Of a stretch of 60,885 nt of DNA, positions 8,181 through 16,831 are shown one piece after another (positions within the stretch are counted from its first letter, which is position 1; every line of letters begins with the position of its first letter). Below the pieces are notes generated by a model. The model did not search any database. It had not been told where the DNA came from and saw nothing but the letters and a program-made list of their open reading frames with translations. This DNA is from Acidobacteriota bacterium. GTDB taxonomy: Bacteria > Acidobacteriota > Vicinamibacteria > Vicinamibacterales > UBA8438. The position numbers were made by a program, and so were the translations under genes. The DNA is taken from NCBI GenBank assembly GCA_015659035.1, contig DQNS01000047.1:1-60885 (forward strand), in the 5' to 3' direction.

Positions 8181-8792
8181 ACGCTTCTACTGGTGCTCCA
8201 GGGTGCGCTGCCCGCGGCGGCGGCCCAGCGTTCCATTCTGCTGCTCGCGCCGACTGCGTCCGACGCCCGGCTCGAGGCGTCGCATGAGGCCATCAGCCAC
8301 TGGAATGCGATGTTGGCGGACCTCGGGGTCGAGACCCGGCTGGGGACGCCGCAGGTCGTTGTCGAGTCGCCCGTCGCGCGCGCGCTCGAGAACTACGCCC
8401 GTCGTATCTCACAGCGCATCTTCCGGTTGCCGGCCGGCGCCGCCGAACCGCGCCCCCCTGATGAGCTGACGAGCCTCGACGCGGACATCGTCGTGCTCCT
8501 GTCTCGGCAGGACATCATGTCGTTTACCTGGCCGATGCCGAAGGTCGACCCGCCCCGCTACTTCGTGGTCATCCGCTCGGTACGGAGCCCCGATCGCGAC
8601 GACGCCATGGTCTCCCGTCACGTTGTGGCTCACGAGCTGGGACACGCGATCGGGCTGGTCCACAACGCCGACCCGCACGCGCTCATGTGCGGGCCATGCC
8701 AGCCGCTGACGGCCGAATCCGATGCCACGGGGTTCCTGCCCTTGACCGACCTCGACCGGGTACGCCTCGTCGAGCTGCACGGCGGCCGATAG
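8163..8792 (+). CDS. Secreted matrixin-like zinc metalloprotease
   Basis: 209 residues from the ATG at 8163, chosen because it starts a clean signal peptide (MRITAITLLLVLQGALPAAA with an AxA-type cleavage site). The frame is open farther upstream, to 7989, but that portion is antisense to another fragment. The C-terminal half contains HELGHAIGLVH, the HExxHxxGxxH zinc signature of metzincins, followed by ALMCGPC, whose methionine suits the Met-turn. Metzincins of this type are extracellular or periplasmic proteases. The gene is short, so a compact M10-like catalytic domain without propeptide is likely. It converges on the large gene at 8814 with only 21 bases between the stops. Confidence 0.72.
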   Translation: MRITAITLLLVLQGALPAAAAQRSILLLAPTASDARLEASHEAISHWNAMLADLGVETRLGTPQVVVESPVARALENYARRISQRIFRLPAGAAEPRPPDELTSLDADIVVLLSRQDIMSFTWPMPKVDPPRYFVVIRSVRSPDRDDAMVSRHVVAHELGHAIGLVHNADPHALMCGPCQPLTAESDATGFLPLTDLDRVRLVELHGGR

Positions 8793-8813
8793 CGTCCGAT
8801 CGCCGCTGGTGGA

Positions 8814-11800
8814 TCAGAAGGGGAGGCCGATTCTGAGATAGACGCGCGCGCCACGCCCCTCGCCGAGTGGCACCGCGACCCCGGTTCTGAGCCGCAGCTC
8901 GACGTTGTAGAGCCCGAGCACCTCCGTCGTGACCTCGGCGCCGACCGAGGTGAGCATGGGTCGGATGCGACGGGCGTTGGGGAACCCGGACGGCGACACG
9001 TCGGGCCCCCAGGCGTTCCCGGCGTCGACGAAGAACGAACCGATCACCTGGTCGACGTGCAGTGGCCACGCACCCACCCCCCGGTTGATGAGCGCGAGCG
9101 GGAAACGGTACTCGGCGGACAGTGCCCAGGCGTAGCGCCCGAAACGGGTCGACGACCGGTATCCCCTGACGGGGAACAGCAGGAAGCGCCCGCCGAAGAG
9201 CTCCGCGCCGGTCAGCGTCTCCGGACGCCCCGAGGCCCCGCCCACATCGAAATGATCGGGCCCGGTCTCCGGCCCCGAGGCGATGCCGCCGCTCGACCGG
9301 AGCGCCAGGACGTGGGTGACGCGGCCGGTGCTCCACAAAGGGATCGCGGCCCGCACGCGACCGATGACCTCGCTGAACGATCCGTCCACGCCGGCGACGC
9401 GCTGCAGCGAGTCGGGCAGGCTCATCTGGGTGCGGAGCCGTCCCTGCGCGAAGAGGTCGACGCCCCGGGTCATGCCCATCTGGAAGGCGTGCGAGCGGGC
9501 GGTGCTGAAGCGCGCCGACACCGCGACTTCCTCGAGCTGACTGGTCGGGTGGGTGAGCGAGTACTGGCGTGTGGGCTCCAGACGGTGGTCGAGGAGCTCG
9601 CGGCGCTGCCAGATGAGTCCACCGCTCACCCTCAAGACGAGGTTGCGGCGCCAGCCGGGAGCGCGGAAGGTGACGGCACCTTCCAGCTCCCTCTCCCGCT
9701 CGAGAACGAAGACGGGGTCGGCGGCCGTGCCTGCCGCGAGCTGGCCCGCGTCGTCGTAGGTCTGGGTTGCCGTGACAGAGAACACGGGGTTGGCGAGGCC
9801 CGCGTACGAGTACCCGACGCCGGTCTCCACCCTGCCGCCGTTCGTGAACACACGGCCGAGCACACTGTAGGCGTGGCGCCCGACGAGGTCCCTGCCTGAG
9901 GTCTGGGCACCGATCGCGTGTCCGAGTGCCTCCCTCCGCCGCAAGACACGACCGTTGCTCGTCACCTGCGCTGGGAAGACGATGGGTGCCCGGTAGGCGA
10001 TGTTCCAGTACGTCGGCCTCAGCGTGGGGCCGGCAGCGTAGTTCTGCACCGGTGCCGTGAGGTTGGCCGCGCGGTGGGTCGGCACCGGCGCGTCGAAGCG
10101 GGAATCCGGTGCCGGAGCGGCGGGTGCCGCGGCACCAAGGAACGGTGTGCGCTCGACATCCCACCCGTCGACGTGGTACCCGCTGAAGTAGAGCCATGCA
10201 CCCGTCGGATCGAGCGAGGGGAACGCGGCACCGGTACGCACGTTGGTCAGCATGACCGGTGCGGCGGGGCGGCCTGTCGTCGGGTCCACTTCGGAGCCGA
10301 GGACGTTCGCGATGCCTGTCCGATCCGACGACCACACGAGCCACCGGCTGTCGGGACCCCACGACGGTGCAAGGTCGAGTGCACGGTCCCGTGTGACTCT
10401 GTGCAGGAGCTCCCCGCTACCGGCGTCGAGGATGACCACGTCTGTGTACGCGTTCGGTTCCCAGCGGGTCGCGGCGATCCAGCGGCCGTCGGGTGAGACG
10501 GCTGGGAACGCCCAATGAACGTCGGGATCCGGCGCGACGAGGGACGTCACCACACCCGCGTCGAGGTCCACCCGGACGAGCCCGTTCGTGCCATCGCCCT
10601 GCTGGACCGCCACGGCCGAGCGGCCGTCGTGTGCAACCGAGGGGTCCGTGAGCCGAGCTTGATACGTCAGTCGCTCTTGACGTCCCCTCCGGCTCGTGAG
10701 GTAGAGGTCGCCGTACGAGCGATACGGGCCGTCCCGTTCCAGCTGTGCCACGAGAAGCCGTCCGTCGGGCATCCAACTGAAGGTGCTCAAGCCATTGGTT
10801 CGCGTCAGGTGCCGCGCCGACCCGCCCGCCGGGTCGTCGATACGCAGCTGGATGTCCGAGCGCCCGTCGGCGCCAACGTAGACGAGCGAGCGCCCGTCGG
10901 GCGAGACGGTGGGGTGGAAGCCAAAGCGGACGTCGCCCGTGAGCCGCTCGGGCTCCGTGATCGGCCCGATTCGCCGCAGTCGCTCGTCGAGATCCGCGTG
11001 CGCTGCTTCGAGGTTGGCCTCCCACGCGTCCCACTCGTCCGACAGGGACACCCCGAAGGCGGAATCCCCAGCCGCGTCGAGCCGGTACGGAATCCACTGG
11101 CCGGCGATGGCCTCGACGAACGCGGCCATGCGGTCTGCACCGTGCTTCTCGAGGAGGTACTCGAAGAACCGGGCCCCGTAGGCGAACGGTCGGTGTCCGG
11201 CGGGCCACACCGGCGATGCTCCGGACGCCTGGCCGATGTTTTCGAAACGCCCCTCGATGAGGGCGGTCCGCATCTGCATCTCCTGGAAGGTGCCCGCCAC
11301 TCTGCCCGCCCCGGTAAGCCGGGACTCGTACCACGTCGCCAGTCCTTCGATCAGCCATCTCGGGGTCCCGAGTGCGGGGAAGAACGGCCACTCCGCGTGC
11401 ACCCGGCCGAACACGGCCCGGGCAAGCCTCCCGATCGGGTTCCGGGTGTAATCCAGATGAACGATGTGGGCCAACTCGTGGAGGATGACGAGCTCCATCC
11501 AGTCGTCGAAGTATCCCAGTGACAGCAGGTCCACCGGGGGGCGCGCGAACACGGTGATCCGGTTGGAGGGCACGACCTGGGCGAAGCCGTTGGAGCCGTC
11601 GGTATGGTCGGTGACGAGCACGTCGATCAGACCCTCCGGCGGGTCGATCAGCGCTTCGGCGAGTGCGTCGTACGCCCATTCCGCCCGATCGGCGGCTCGC
11701 CGCGCCAGCGGGTCCAGGTGCTCCGGGAAAGTGATGCGGAAGTGCTCGGTGGCGAGGGTCCGCCATGGCTCGTCCGGCGCCTGGGCGGACACCGCGGTGG

Positions 11801-11906
11801 GAATGGACACCGCGACGGCCGCGGCGCCCAGCGCCGCCGCCCCGAGTTCGACAAGGCCGATCACCCCCCGTCGTCTTCTGCGTCCGTAACCCGGCATCGA
11901 TCTCAT
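8814..11906 (-). CDS. Fusion of gluzincin-like peptidase domain, TolB/PD40 beta-propeller and outer-membrane barrel
   Basis: 1,030 residues. After a basic N-terminus and signal peptide comes a domain with LVILHELAHIVHLDYTRNP and, about 35 residues on, RWLIEGLATWYES: an HExxH plus downstream Glu as in gluzincin-type (MA clan) peptidases. The middle third is a beta-propeller of TolB/PD40 repeats (GFHPTVSPDGRSLVYVGA, PAVSPDGRWIAATRWE, APSWGPDSRWLVWSSDR). The last roughly 330 residues look like an outer-membrane barrel of the BamA/surface-antigen type, with alternating strands and a terminal phenylalanine (RIGLPF). The likely picture is a cell-surface protein anchored by its barrel. It is divergent from the truncated PDLQGxW gene at 11958. 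The architecture is recognised by eye; substrate is unknown. Confidence 0.8.
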   Translation of the reverse strand: MRSMPGYGRRRRRGVIGLVELGAAALGAAAVAVSIPTAVSAQAPDEPWRTLATEHFRITFPEHLDPLARRAADRAEWAYDALAEALIDPPEGLIDVLVTDHTDGSNGFAQVVPSNRITVFARPPVDLLSLGYFDDWMELVILHELAHIVHLDYTRNPIGRLARAVFGRVHAEWPFFPALGTPRWLIEGLATWYESRLTGAGRVAGTFQEMQMRTALIEGRFENIGQASGASPVWPAGHRPFAYGARFFEYLLEKHGADRMAAFVEAIAGQWIPYRLDAAGDSAFGVSLSDEWDAWEANLEAAHADLDERLRRIGPITEPERLTGDVRFGFHPTVSPDGRSLVYVGADGRSDIQLRIDDPAGGSARHLTRTNGLSTFSWMPDGRLLVAQLERDGPYRSYGDLYLTSRRGRQERLTYQARLTDPSVAHDGRSAVAVQQGDGTNGLVRVDLDAGVVTSLVAPDPDVHWAFPAVSPDGRWIAATRWEPNAYTDVVILDAGSGELLHRVTRDRALDLAPSWGPDSRWLVWSSDRTGIANVLGSEVDPTTGRPAAPVMLTNVRTGAAFPSLDPTGAWLYFSGYHVDGWDVERTPFLGAAAPAAPAPDSRFDAPVPTHRAANLTAPVQNYAAGPTLRPTYWNIAYRAPIVFPAQVTSNGRVLRRREALGHAIGAQTSGRDLVGRHAYSVLGRVFTNGGRVETGVGYSYAGLANPVFSVTATQTYDDAGQLAAGTAADPVFVLERERELEGAVTFRAPGWRRNLVLRVSGGLIWQRRELLDHRLEPTRQYSLTHPTSQLEEVAVSARFSTARSHAFQMGMTRGVDLFAQGRLRTQMSLPDSLQRVAGVDGSFSEVIGRVRAAIPLWSTGRVTHVLALRSSGGIASGPETGPDHFDVGGASGRPETLTGAELFGGRFLLFPVRGYRSSTRFGRYAWALSAEYRFPLALINRGVGAWPLHVDQVIGSFFVDAGNAWGPDVSPSGFPNARRIRPMLTSVGAEVTTEVLGLYNVELRLRTGVAVPLGEGRGARVYLRIGLPF

Positions 11907-11957
11907 CGTAGTCGACCGAGGAGCACGAGAGGCGTGCTAGCATGGGACATCCTGTGG

Positions 11958-12377
11958 ATGTGTGGGATGAGGAGACTGTCACACGCGATTCTGGGCTGGT
12001 TGGGCATCCCGCTCGACGAACGCCCTCACCTCAACGACGGCATCCGCCAGTGGCACGGCGACTCGCGCGGCTGGTGGGACGGCGATACGCTCGTCGTCGA
12101 GACGACCAACTACTCGCCGAAAAGTAGCTTCCGTGGCGCGGCGGAGCATCTTCGCGTGATCGAGCGGTTCACGCGGGTCGCCCCGGACGGGATCGAGTAT
12201 GAGGTCACCTTGAGTGATCCGACCATCTGGGTGCGCCCCTGGACGGCGATGGTCCCCTTGAAGAAGTCGGCGGATCCGATCTTCGAGAATGCCTGCCACG
12301 AGGGCAACATCGGCATGGCAGGCATTCTCAGCGGCGCGCGAGCCGAAGAGAAGGCCCAGGACCCAAGTCAACAGTAG
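11958..12377 (+). pseudogene. N-terminally truncated copy of the PDLQGxW secreted family
   Basis: The frame encodes only the C-terminal third of the family represented complete by the next gene: IPLDERPHLNDGIRQWHGDS, TLVVETTNYSPKSSFRGAA, and ENACHEGNIGMAGILSGARA align one for one with IPLAGSPHVDDKIRQLHGDS, TLVIETTNYSPTTYFMGAR and EYACHEGNIGMEGIMAGARA of its neighbour. No signal peptide, PDLQGxW motif or middle region is present. The first in-frame ATGs (11958, 11967) lack a ribosome site. It ends only 29 bases before the full-length paralogue begins, so this looks like a tandem duplication with the upstream copy decayed. Confidence 0.75.
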
Positions 12378-12406
12378 AACGGTTCATATTCGCAAGGAGG
12401 TGTGGG

Positions 12407-13441
12407 GTGAGTATTCGACGTCTTGATGCGGTGTGGATGGTCGCGGCCGTCGTCGCTGTTGCGGTCGTCACGCTCGTGCCGGTTCCGGCGGCCGGTCAGG
12501 AAGGGGCTGCGTGGTCGCCGCCTCGGACGGCGGACGGCCAGCCGGACCTGCAAGGGGTCTGGGCAAACAACAACGTGACGCCACTCGAGCGTCCGGAAGT
12601 GTTGGCCGGTCGAGAGACGTTGACCGACGAAGAGGTGGCCGCCCTGCAGGCGCGCGCCGGCGAGCTCTTCAGCACCGAGTCGGACGACGCCGCGTTTGGC
12701 GACAGCGTGTTCGCGGCGGCGCTGGCCGAGGCGGAGGCCTTCACGTCGCGGGACACCGCGACCGGAAACTACAACCACTTTTGGATGGTCGAGCGCGATT
12801 GGGACAATCGCACGTCGCTCATCGTCGACCCGCCGAGCGGTCGTCTGCCGACCCGGACCGAAACCGCCACCGCCCGGCTGGCCGAGCGCGCCGAGGCGCG
12901 ACGGCGACACGCCCGGGGTCCCGAGGACCGCAGTCTGGGCGAGCGGTGCATCAGCTGGGGTGCGCCTCGGCTCGGCGCCGGCTACAACAGCTATGTCCAG
13001 CTCTTCCAGACCCCCGATCACGTGGTCGTGTACATGGAGATGGGCGGCTCGCGGGTCATTCCGTTGGCCGGGAGTCCGCACGTCGACGACAAGATTCGAC
13101 AGCTGCACGGTGATTCGCGCGGTCACTGGGACGGCGACACGCTGGTCATCGAGACGACGAACTACTCGCCCACGACCTACTTCATGGGGGCGCGCGACGG
13201 CCTGCAGGTCATGGAGCGGTTTACCCGCGTCAGTGACGACGTGCTGCAGTACGAGGTGACGGTGACCGACCCCACGACCTGGGCGGCGCCGTGGACGGCC
13301 ATGATTCCGCTGCGGAGCTCTTCCGACCCCGTGTTCGAGTACGCCTGCCACGAAGGCAATATCGGCATGGAGGGCATCATGGCCGGCGCGCGGGCACTGG
13401 AGAAGGCGGAAGCCGCGTCGCTCACGACTGGTTCCAGATAA
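12407..13441 (+). CDS. Secreted protein of the PRTADGxPDLQGxW family, copy 1
   Basis: 344 residues from a GTG at 12407, with AAGGAGG a few bases upstream deciding the start. There is a signal peptide, then PPRTADGQPDLQGVWANNNV and TPLERPEVLAGRETLTDEEV, a middle segment with SLIVDPPSGRLPTRTE, RCISWGAPRLGAGYNSYVQL, and a C-terminal block with GDTLVIETTNYSP and EYACHEGNIGMEGI. This is a conserved but uncharacterised family, abundant in Acidobacteria and some Gammaproteobacteria (recognised from memory). I know of no established reaction. The protein is predicted periplasmic or extracellular. The strict conservation of the HGDSRGxWDGDTL and CHEGN motifs suggests a binding or catalytic site. It lies between a truncated copy of itself and a tannase-like esterase. 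Confidence 0.8.
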   Translation: MSIRRLDAVWMVAAVVAVAVVTLVPVPAAGQEGAAWSPPRTADGQPDLQGVWANNNVTPLERPEVLAGRETLTDEEVAALQARAGELFSTESDDAAFGDSVFAAALAEAEAFTSRDTATGNYNHFWMVERDWDNRTSLIVDPPSGRLPTRTETATARLAERAEARRRHARGPEDRSLGERCISWGAPRLGAGYNSYVQLFQTPDHVVVYMEMGGSRVIPLAGSPHVDDKIRQLHGDSRGHWDGDTLVIETTNYSPTTYFMGARDGLQVMERFTRVSDDVLQYEVTVTDPTTWAAPWTAMIPLRSSSDPVFEYACHEGNIGMEGIMAGARALEKAEAASLTTGSR

Positions 13442-13457
13442 CTGAGGCTTGAGTGAC

Positions 13458-15056
13458 ATGAGACATCTAATCACCATCGCGACCGCGAGCACCATCGCCG
13501 CGACGTGCGCCATCGTCGCCGCGTGCAACACCTCGACTCCCCCCGCGACGACCGAGCAGGCCGCCGCGGTCCCGGCCCCGGCGGTGTCGTGTGACAGCCT
13601 CGCCTCGCTGGCGCTGCCGAACGGGACGATCACCGGCACCGAGGCGGTTGAGGCCGGCGCTTTTGTCCCGCCGATGCCACCGGGCCGGTCGCTGTCTGAA
13701 GGACAGGCTCGCCAGTACGGCGCGCTGCCGGCGTTCTGCCGGGTGGCGGCCACGCTGACCCCCTCGAGTGATTCCGACATCAAGGTCGAGGTGTGGATGC
13801 CGGCCGAGGGGTGGAACGGCAAGCTCCAGGCGGTGGGGAACGGGGCGTTCACCGGGAGCCTGCGATACGGCGGCGGGCGTTCGATGGCGTCCGGGCTCGA
13901 GCGCGGGTACGCCACGGCGTCGACCGACACGGGTCACGTCGGGGGTGGTGCCGAGTTCGGGTACGAACACCCCGAGAAGGTGGTCGACTTCGGGTGGCGC
14001 TCGGTGCACGAGATGACGGTCACGGCCAGGCAGGTGATCGGGGCCTACTACGGCGATGGTCCGCAGTACTCGTACTGGTTTGGTTGCTCGGCCGGCGGGC
14101 GTCAGGCGATGAAGGAGGCCCAGCGATTCCCGGAGGACTACGACGGCATCATCGCCGGGGCGCCGGGGAACGACTGGATGGGCCGCGCGGCCGGGTCGCT
14201 GCGTGTCGCCAAGCATCTCGAGGCGAACGAGGACGCCCGGCTGTCGGACGAAGAGGTGCAGCTCGTGCACACGGCGGTACTCGACGCGTGCGACGCCGCC
14301 GACGGCGTCACCGACAGGGTCGTGGGCGATCCGGAACGATGCGACTTCGATCCCGCCGTGCTGCAGTGCTCGGGTGCCGGGGGGGACGGGTGCCTGACGG
14401 CGGCGCAGGTGCACACGGTGCAGATGATGTATTCGTCTCCGGAGAACCCGAAGACGGGGCGCGCCATCACGGGGGTGCTGCCCGGCAGCGAGACCAACTG
14501 GACCAATCTGGGGTGGACCCGTTCGGCCCGCGGGACCGGTCTCGACCAGTACCGGTATCTCGTGTACGCGGATCCGGAGTGGACGATCGACCGGTTCGAC
14601 TTCGCGACCGACATCGTGGCGGCGGAGGAGACGGACGACGACACGCTGAACGCGCTCGACCCGAATCTGCAGCCGTTCTTCGACCGCGGCGGCAAGCTGT
14701 TGGCGTATCACGGCTGGAGCGACGCGCAGATCTCACCGGCCAACGCCACGCAGTACTACCAGCGGGTCCTGGAAACGGTGGGTGACGAGGCGACGGTCCG
14801 CGACGGGTTCCGCCTGTTCATGGCACCCGGCATGGGGCACTGTGGCGGCGGCGAGGGACCGAACGCGTTCGACGCGCTCACCGTGATGGAACAGTGGGTC
14901 GAGCAGGGTCAGGCGCCCGACCGGATCGTCGCGTCGCGCACCCGGGATGGTGCCGTCGACCGCACACGTCCCCTCTGTCCCTATCCACAACTGGCCGTCT
15001 ACACGGGGACCGGTAGCACGGACGACGCCGAGAACTTCGTGTGCCAGATGCCGTAA
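13458..15056 (+). CDS. Tannase/feruloyl esterase family lipoprotein
   Basis: About 532 residues. The ATG at 13458 is preferred over the TTG at 13449. It begins with a lipoprotein signal (TIAATCAIVAAC; lipobox Cys near residue 25). The alpha/beta-hydrolase catalytic residues are all visible: nucleophile S211 in YWFGCSAGGRQ, D422 in AYHGWSDAQ, and H461 in GMGHCGGGEG. The adjacent C210 and C462 form the CS-D-HC disulfide motif characteristic of the tannase/feruloyl esterase family. These enzymes cleave ester bonds of plant phenolics (gallate, ferulate) or MHET-like esters. The length suits the family, including its lid domain. It follows the PDLQGxW gene by 16 bases and is probably co-transcribed. 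Confidence 0.87.
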   Translation: MRHLITIATASTIAATCAIVAACNTSTPPATTEQAAAVPAPAVSCDSLASLALPNGTITGTEAVEAGAFVPPMPPGRSLSEGQARQYGALPAFCRVAATLTPSSDSDIKVEVWMPAEGWNGKLQAVGNGAFTGSLRYGGGRSMASGLERGYATASTDTGHVGGGAEFGYEHPEKVVDFGWRSVHEMTVTARQVIGAYYGDGPQYSYWFGCSAGGRQAMKEAQRFPEDYDGIIAGAPGNDWMGRAAGSLRVAKHLEANEDARLSDEEVQLVHTAVLDACDAADGVTDRVVGDPERCDFDPAVLQCSGAGGDGCLTAAQVHTVQMMYSSPENPKTGRAITGVLPGSETNWTNLGWTRSARGTGLDQYRYLVYADPEWTIDRFDFATDIVAAEETDDDTLNALDPNLQPFFDRGGKLLAYHGWSDAQISPANATQYYQRVLETVGDEATVRDGFRLFMAPGMGHCGGGEGPNAFDALTVMEQWVEQGQAPDRIVASRTRDGAVDRTRPLCPYPQLAVYTGTGSTDDAENFVCQMP

Positions 15057-15087
15057 ACCCGAAGCTCACTTAGGTTACCCAGGTGGC

Positions 15088-15127
15088 GCAGGCCTTCAGG
15101 CCTGCGTGGCAAGGCTGACGCCTTGCC
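15088..15127. repeat. Two back-to-back perfect hairpins between tannase and PQQ dehydrogenase genes
   Basis: GCAGGCCT-TC-AGGCCTGC (15088-15105) is followed after two bases by GGCAAGG-CTGACG-CCTTGCC (15108-15127). Both stems are perfect. There is no T-run, so a simple intrinsic terminator is unlikely; this looks like a dispersed palindromic intergenic element. A related but degraded GGCGTCAGCC/CTTCAGGC stretch sits at about 46455-46495. Confidence 0.6.
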
Positions 15128-15141
15128 CCACTGACTGAGAA

Positions 15142-16776
15142 ATGACGATGACACGGCTAGCGACCCTCGTGGCCCTGTTCGCAGCCGTCCAACCGGTGGC
15201 TGCTCAGGCACCCTCACCCGGTGAGGGCGTCCCGTTTTTCTCGCCGGTAACCTGGGAACGGCTCGTGAACGCTGCCGACGAGCCGCACAACTGGCTGATG
15301 TACTCCGGCACGTTGGACAGCAAGCGGTTCAGCCGGCTCGACCAGATTCACAACCGGAACGTGGCTGGGCTCGAGCTGAAGTGGGCGCACCACATTCCCC
15401 AGCTCGGCCGCGCCGAGACGACACCGCTCGTGGTCGATGGCGTGATGTTCATTACCGAGTCGCCGAGCAATCTCGTGGCGGTCGACGCGGCCACGGGGCG
15501 TCCCTTCTGGCGATACGACCACGAGCTGCCCGACGACCTCCGCATCTGCTGTGGTCGCAACAATCGGGGGGTCGCCATCCTGGGCGAGACGCTCTACATG
15601 AGCACACTCGACGCGCACCTGGTCGCCATCGACGCGCGGTCGGGCAATCTGCTGTGGAGCGCCGAAGTCGCCGACTATCGCGCCGGGTACAGCAAGACGG
15701 CCGCCCCGCTGATCGTCAAAGACAAGGTCGTCACCGGCATTGCCGGTGGCGAGTTCGGCATCCGCGGGTTCCTTGACGCGTATGATGCCGACACCGGCCG
15801 CCGCGAATGGCGCACCCACACCATTCCGGGACCGGACCATCCGGACAACCGGACCTGGGCTGGCGACTCGTGGCGTACGGGCGGCTCGCCCACCTGGATC
15901 ACCGGCTCCTACGACCCCGAGTTGAACCTGGTCTACTGGGGCACGGGTAATCCCGGTCCCGACTACAACGGTGACATCCGGGGCGGCGACAATCTGTACG
16001 CCGACTCGGTACTGGCCCTCGACGGCGACACCGGCGAGATGAAGTGGTACTTCCAGTTCACGCCGCACGACGTGCACGACTGGGACGCGATTCAGATCCC
16101 GGTGCTGGCCGACATCAACGTCGATGGCGCGCCGCGCAAGGCGATGCTGTGGGCGAACCGCAATGGGTTCTACTACACGCTCGACCGTGAAACCGGGGAG
16201 TTCCTGGTGGGCAAGGAGTTCGCCCGACAGACCTGGGCGGAAGGGCTGGACACGAACGGCCGGCCGATCCGGCGCCCGGGCATGTTGCCGAGCGCCGAGG
16301 GGACACTCGTGTCCCCGATGGCCGGAGGGGCCACCAACTGGTGGTCGCCCGCCTACAGCCCGCGCACCGGTCTGCTCTACGTCAACGCCTTCGACGGCGA
16401 GGCGGAGTTCTTCATTCGCGATGAGAACTATGACGAGGGAAGCCGGTTTACCGGGGGTGGCACCCAGACGCCACTCCCGATCGAGAACTACGCGAGCGCC
16501 ATCCGCGCGCTCGACCCGGCGACCGGCGATCTGCGCTGGGAGTTCCCGATCAAACCGCGCACACGCGCCGGGGTTCTGGCCACGGCCGGCGACCTCGTGT
16601 TCAGCGGCAGCGTCGACGGGTACTTCTACGCGTTGGATGCCGTGACCGGTGCGGAGCTGTGGCACATTGGCCTGGGCGGCCCCGTGCATGCCTCGCCGAT
16701 GACCTATGCGGTGGACGCTCAGCAGTACGTCACGATGACCGTGGGCAACGTCCTCTACACGTTCGCGCTCGACTAA
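15142..16776 (+). CDS. PQQ-dependent alcohol dehydrogenase, lanthanide-type (DxD) active site
   Basis: 544 residues with a signal peptide and an eight-bladed PQQ quinoprotein propeller (MYSGTLDSKRFSRLDQIHNR, LELKWAHHIP, repeated W-docking blades). RICCGRNNRG supplies the adjacent cysteine pair that forms the ring over PQQ in methanol-dehydrogenase-like enzymes; GTGNPGPDYNGDIRGGDNLY is the metal/PQQ-binding region. The active-site segment FTPHDVHDWDAIQIPVL has catalytic D313 and, two residues on, D315; this DxD pair is the marker of lanthanide-dependent (XoxF/PedH-like) enzymes. Such proteins oxidise alcohols in the periplasm and pass electrons to a cytochrome c; no fused cytochrome domain is present. 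Substrate is uncertain. Confidence 0.82.
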   Translation: MTMTRLATLVALFAAVQPVAAQAPSPGEGVPFFSPVTWERLVNAADEPHNWLMYSGTLDSKRFSRLDQIHNRNVAGLELKWAHHIPQLGRAETTPLVVDGVMFITESPSNLVAVDAATGRPFWRYDHELPDDLRICCGRNNRGVAILGETLYMSTLDAHLVAIDARSGNLLWSAEVADYRAGYSKTAAPLIVKDKVVTGIAGGEFGIRGFLDAYDADTGRREWRTHTIPGPDHPDNRTWAGDSWRTGGSPTWITGSYDPELNLVYWGTGNPGPDYNGDIRGGDNLYADSVLALDGDTGEMKWYFQFTPHDVHDWDAIQIPVLADINVDGAPRKAMLWANRNGFYYTLDRETGEFLVGKEFARQTWAEGLDTNGRPIRRPGMLPSAEGTLVSPMAGGATNWWSPAYSPRTGLLYVNAFDGEAEFFIRDENYDEGSRFTGGGTQTPLPIENYASAIRALDPATGDLRWEFPIKPRTRAGVLATAGDLVFSGSVDGYFYALDAVTGAELWHIGLGGPVHASPMTYAVDAQQYVTMTVGNVLYTFALD

Positions 16777-16831
16777 TCCCGCGGCTCACGTGTGTTGAGA
16801 GTCCGCCGCTGGCCCTAAGTGACCTGGTATC

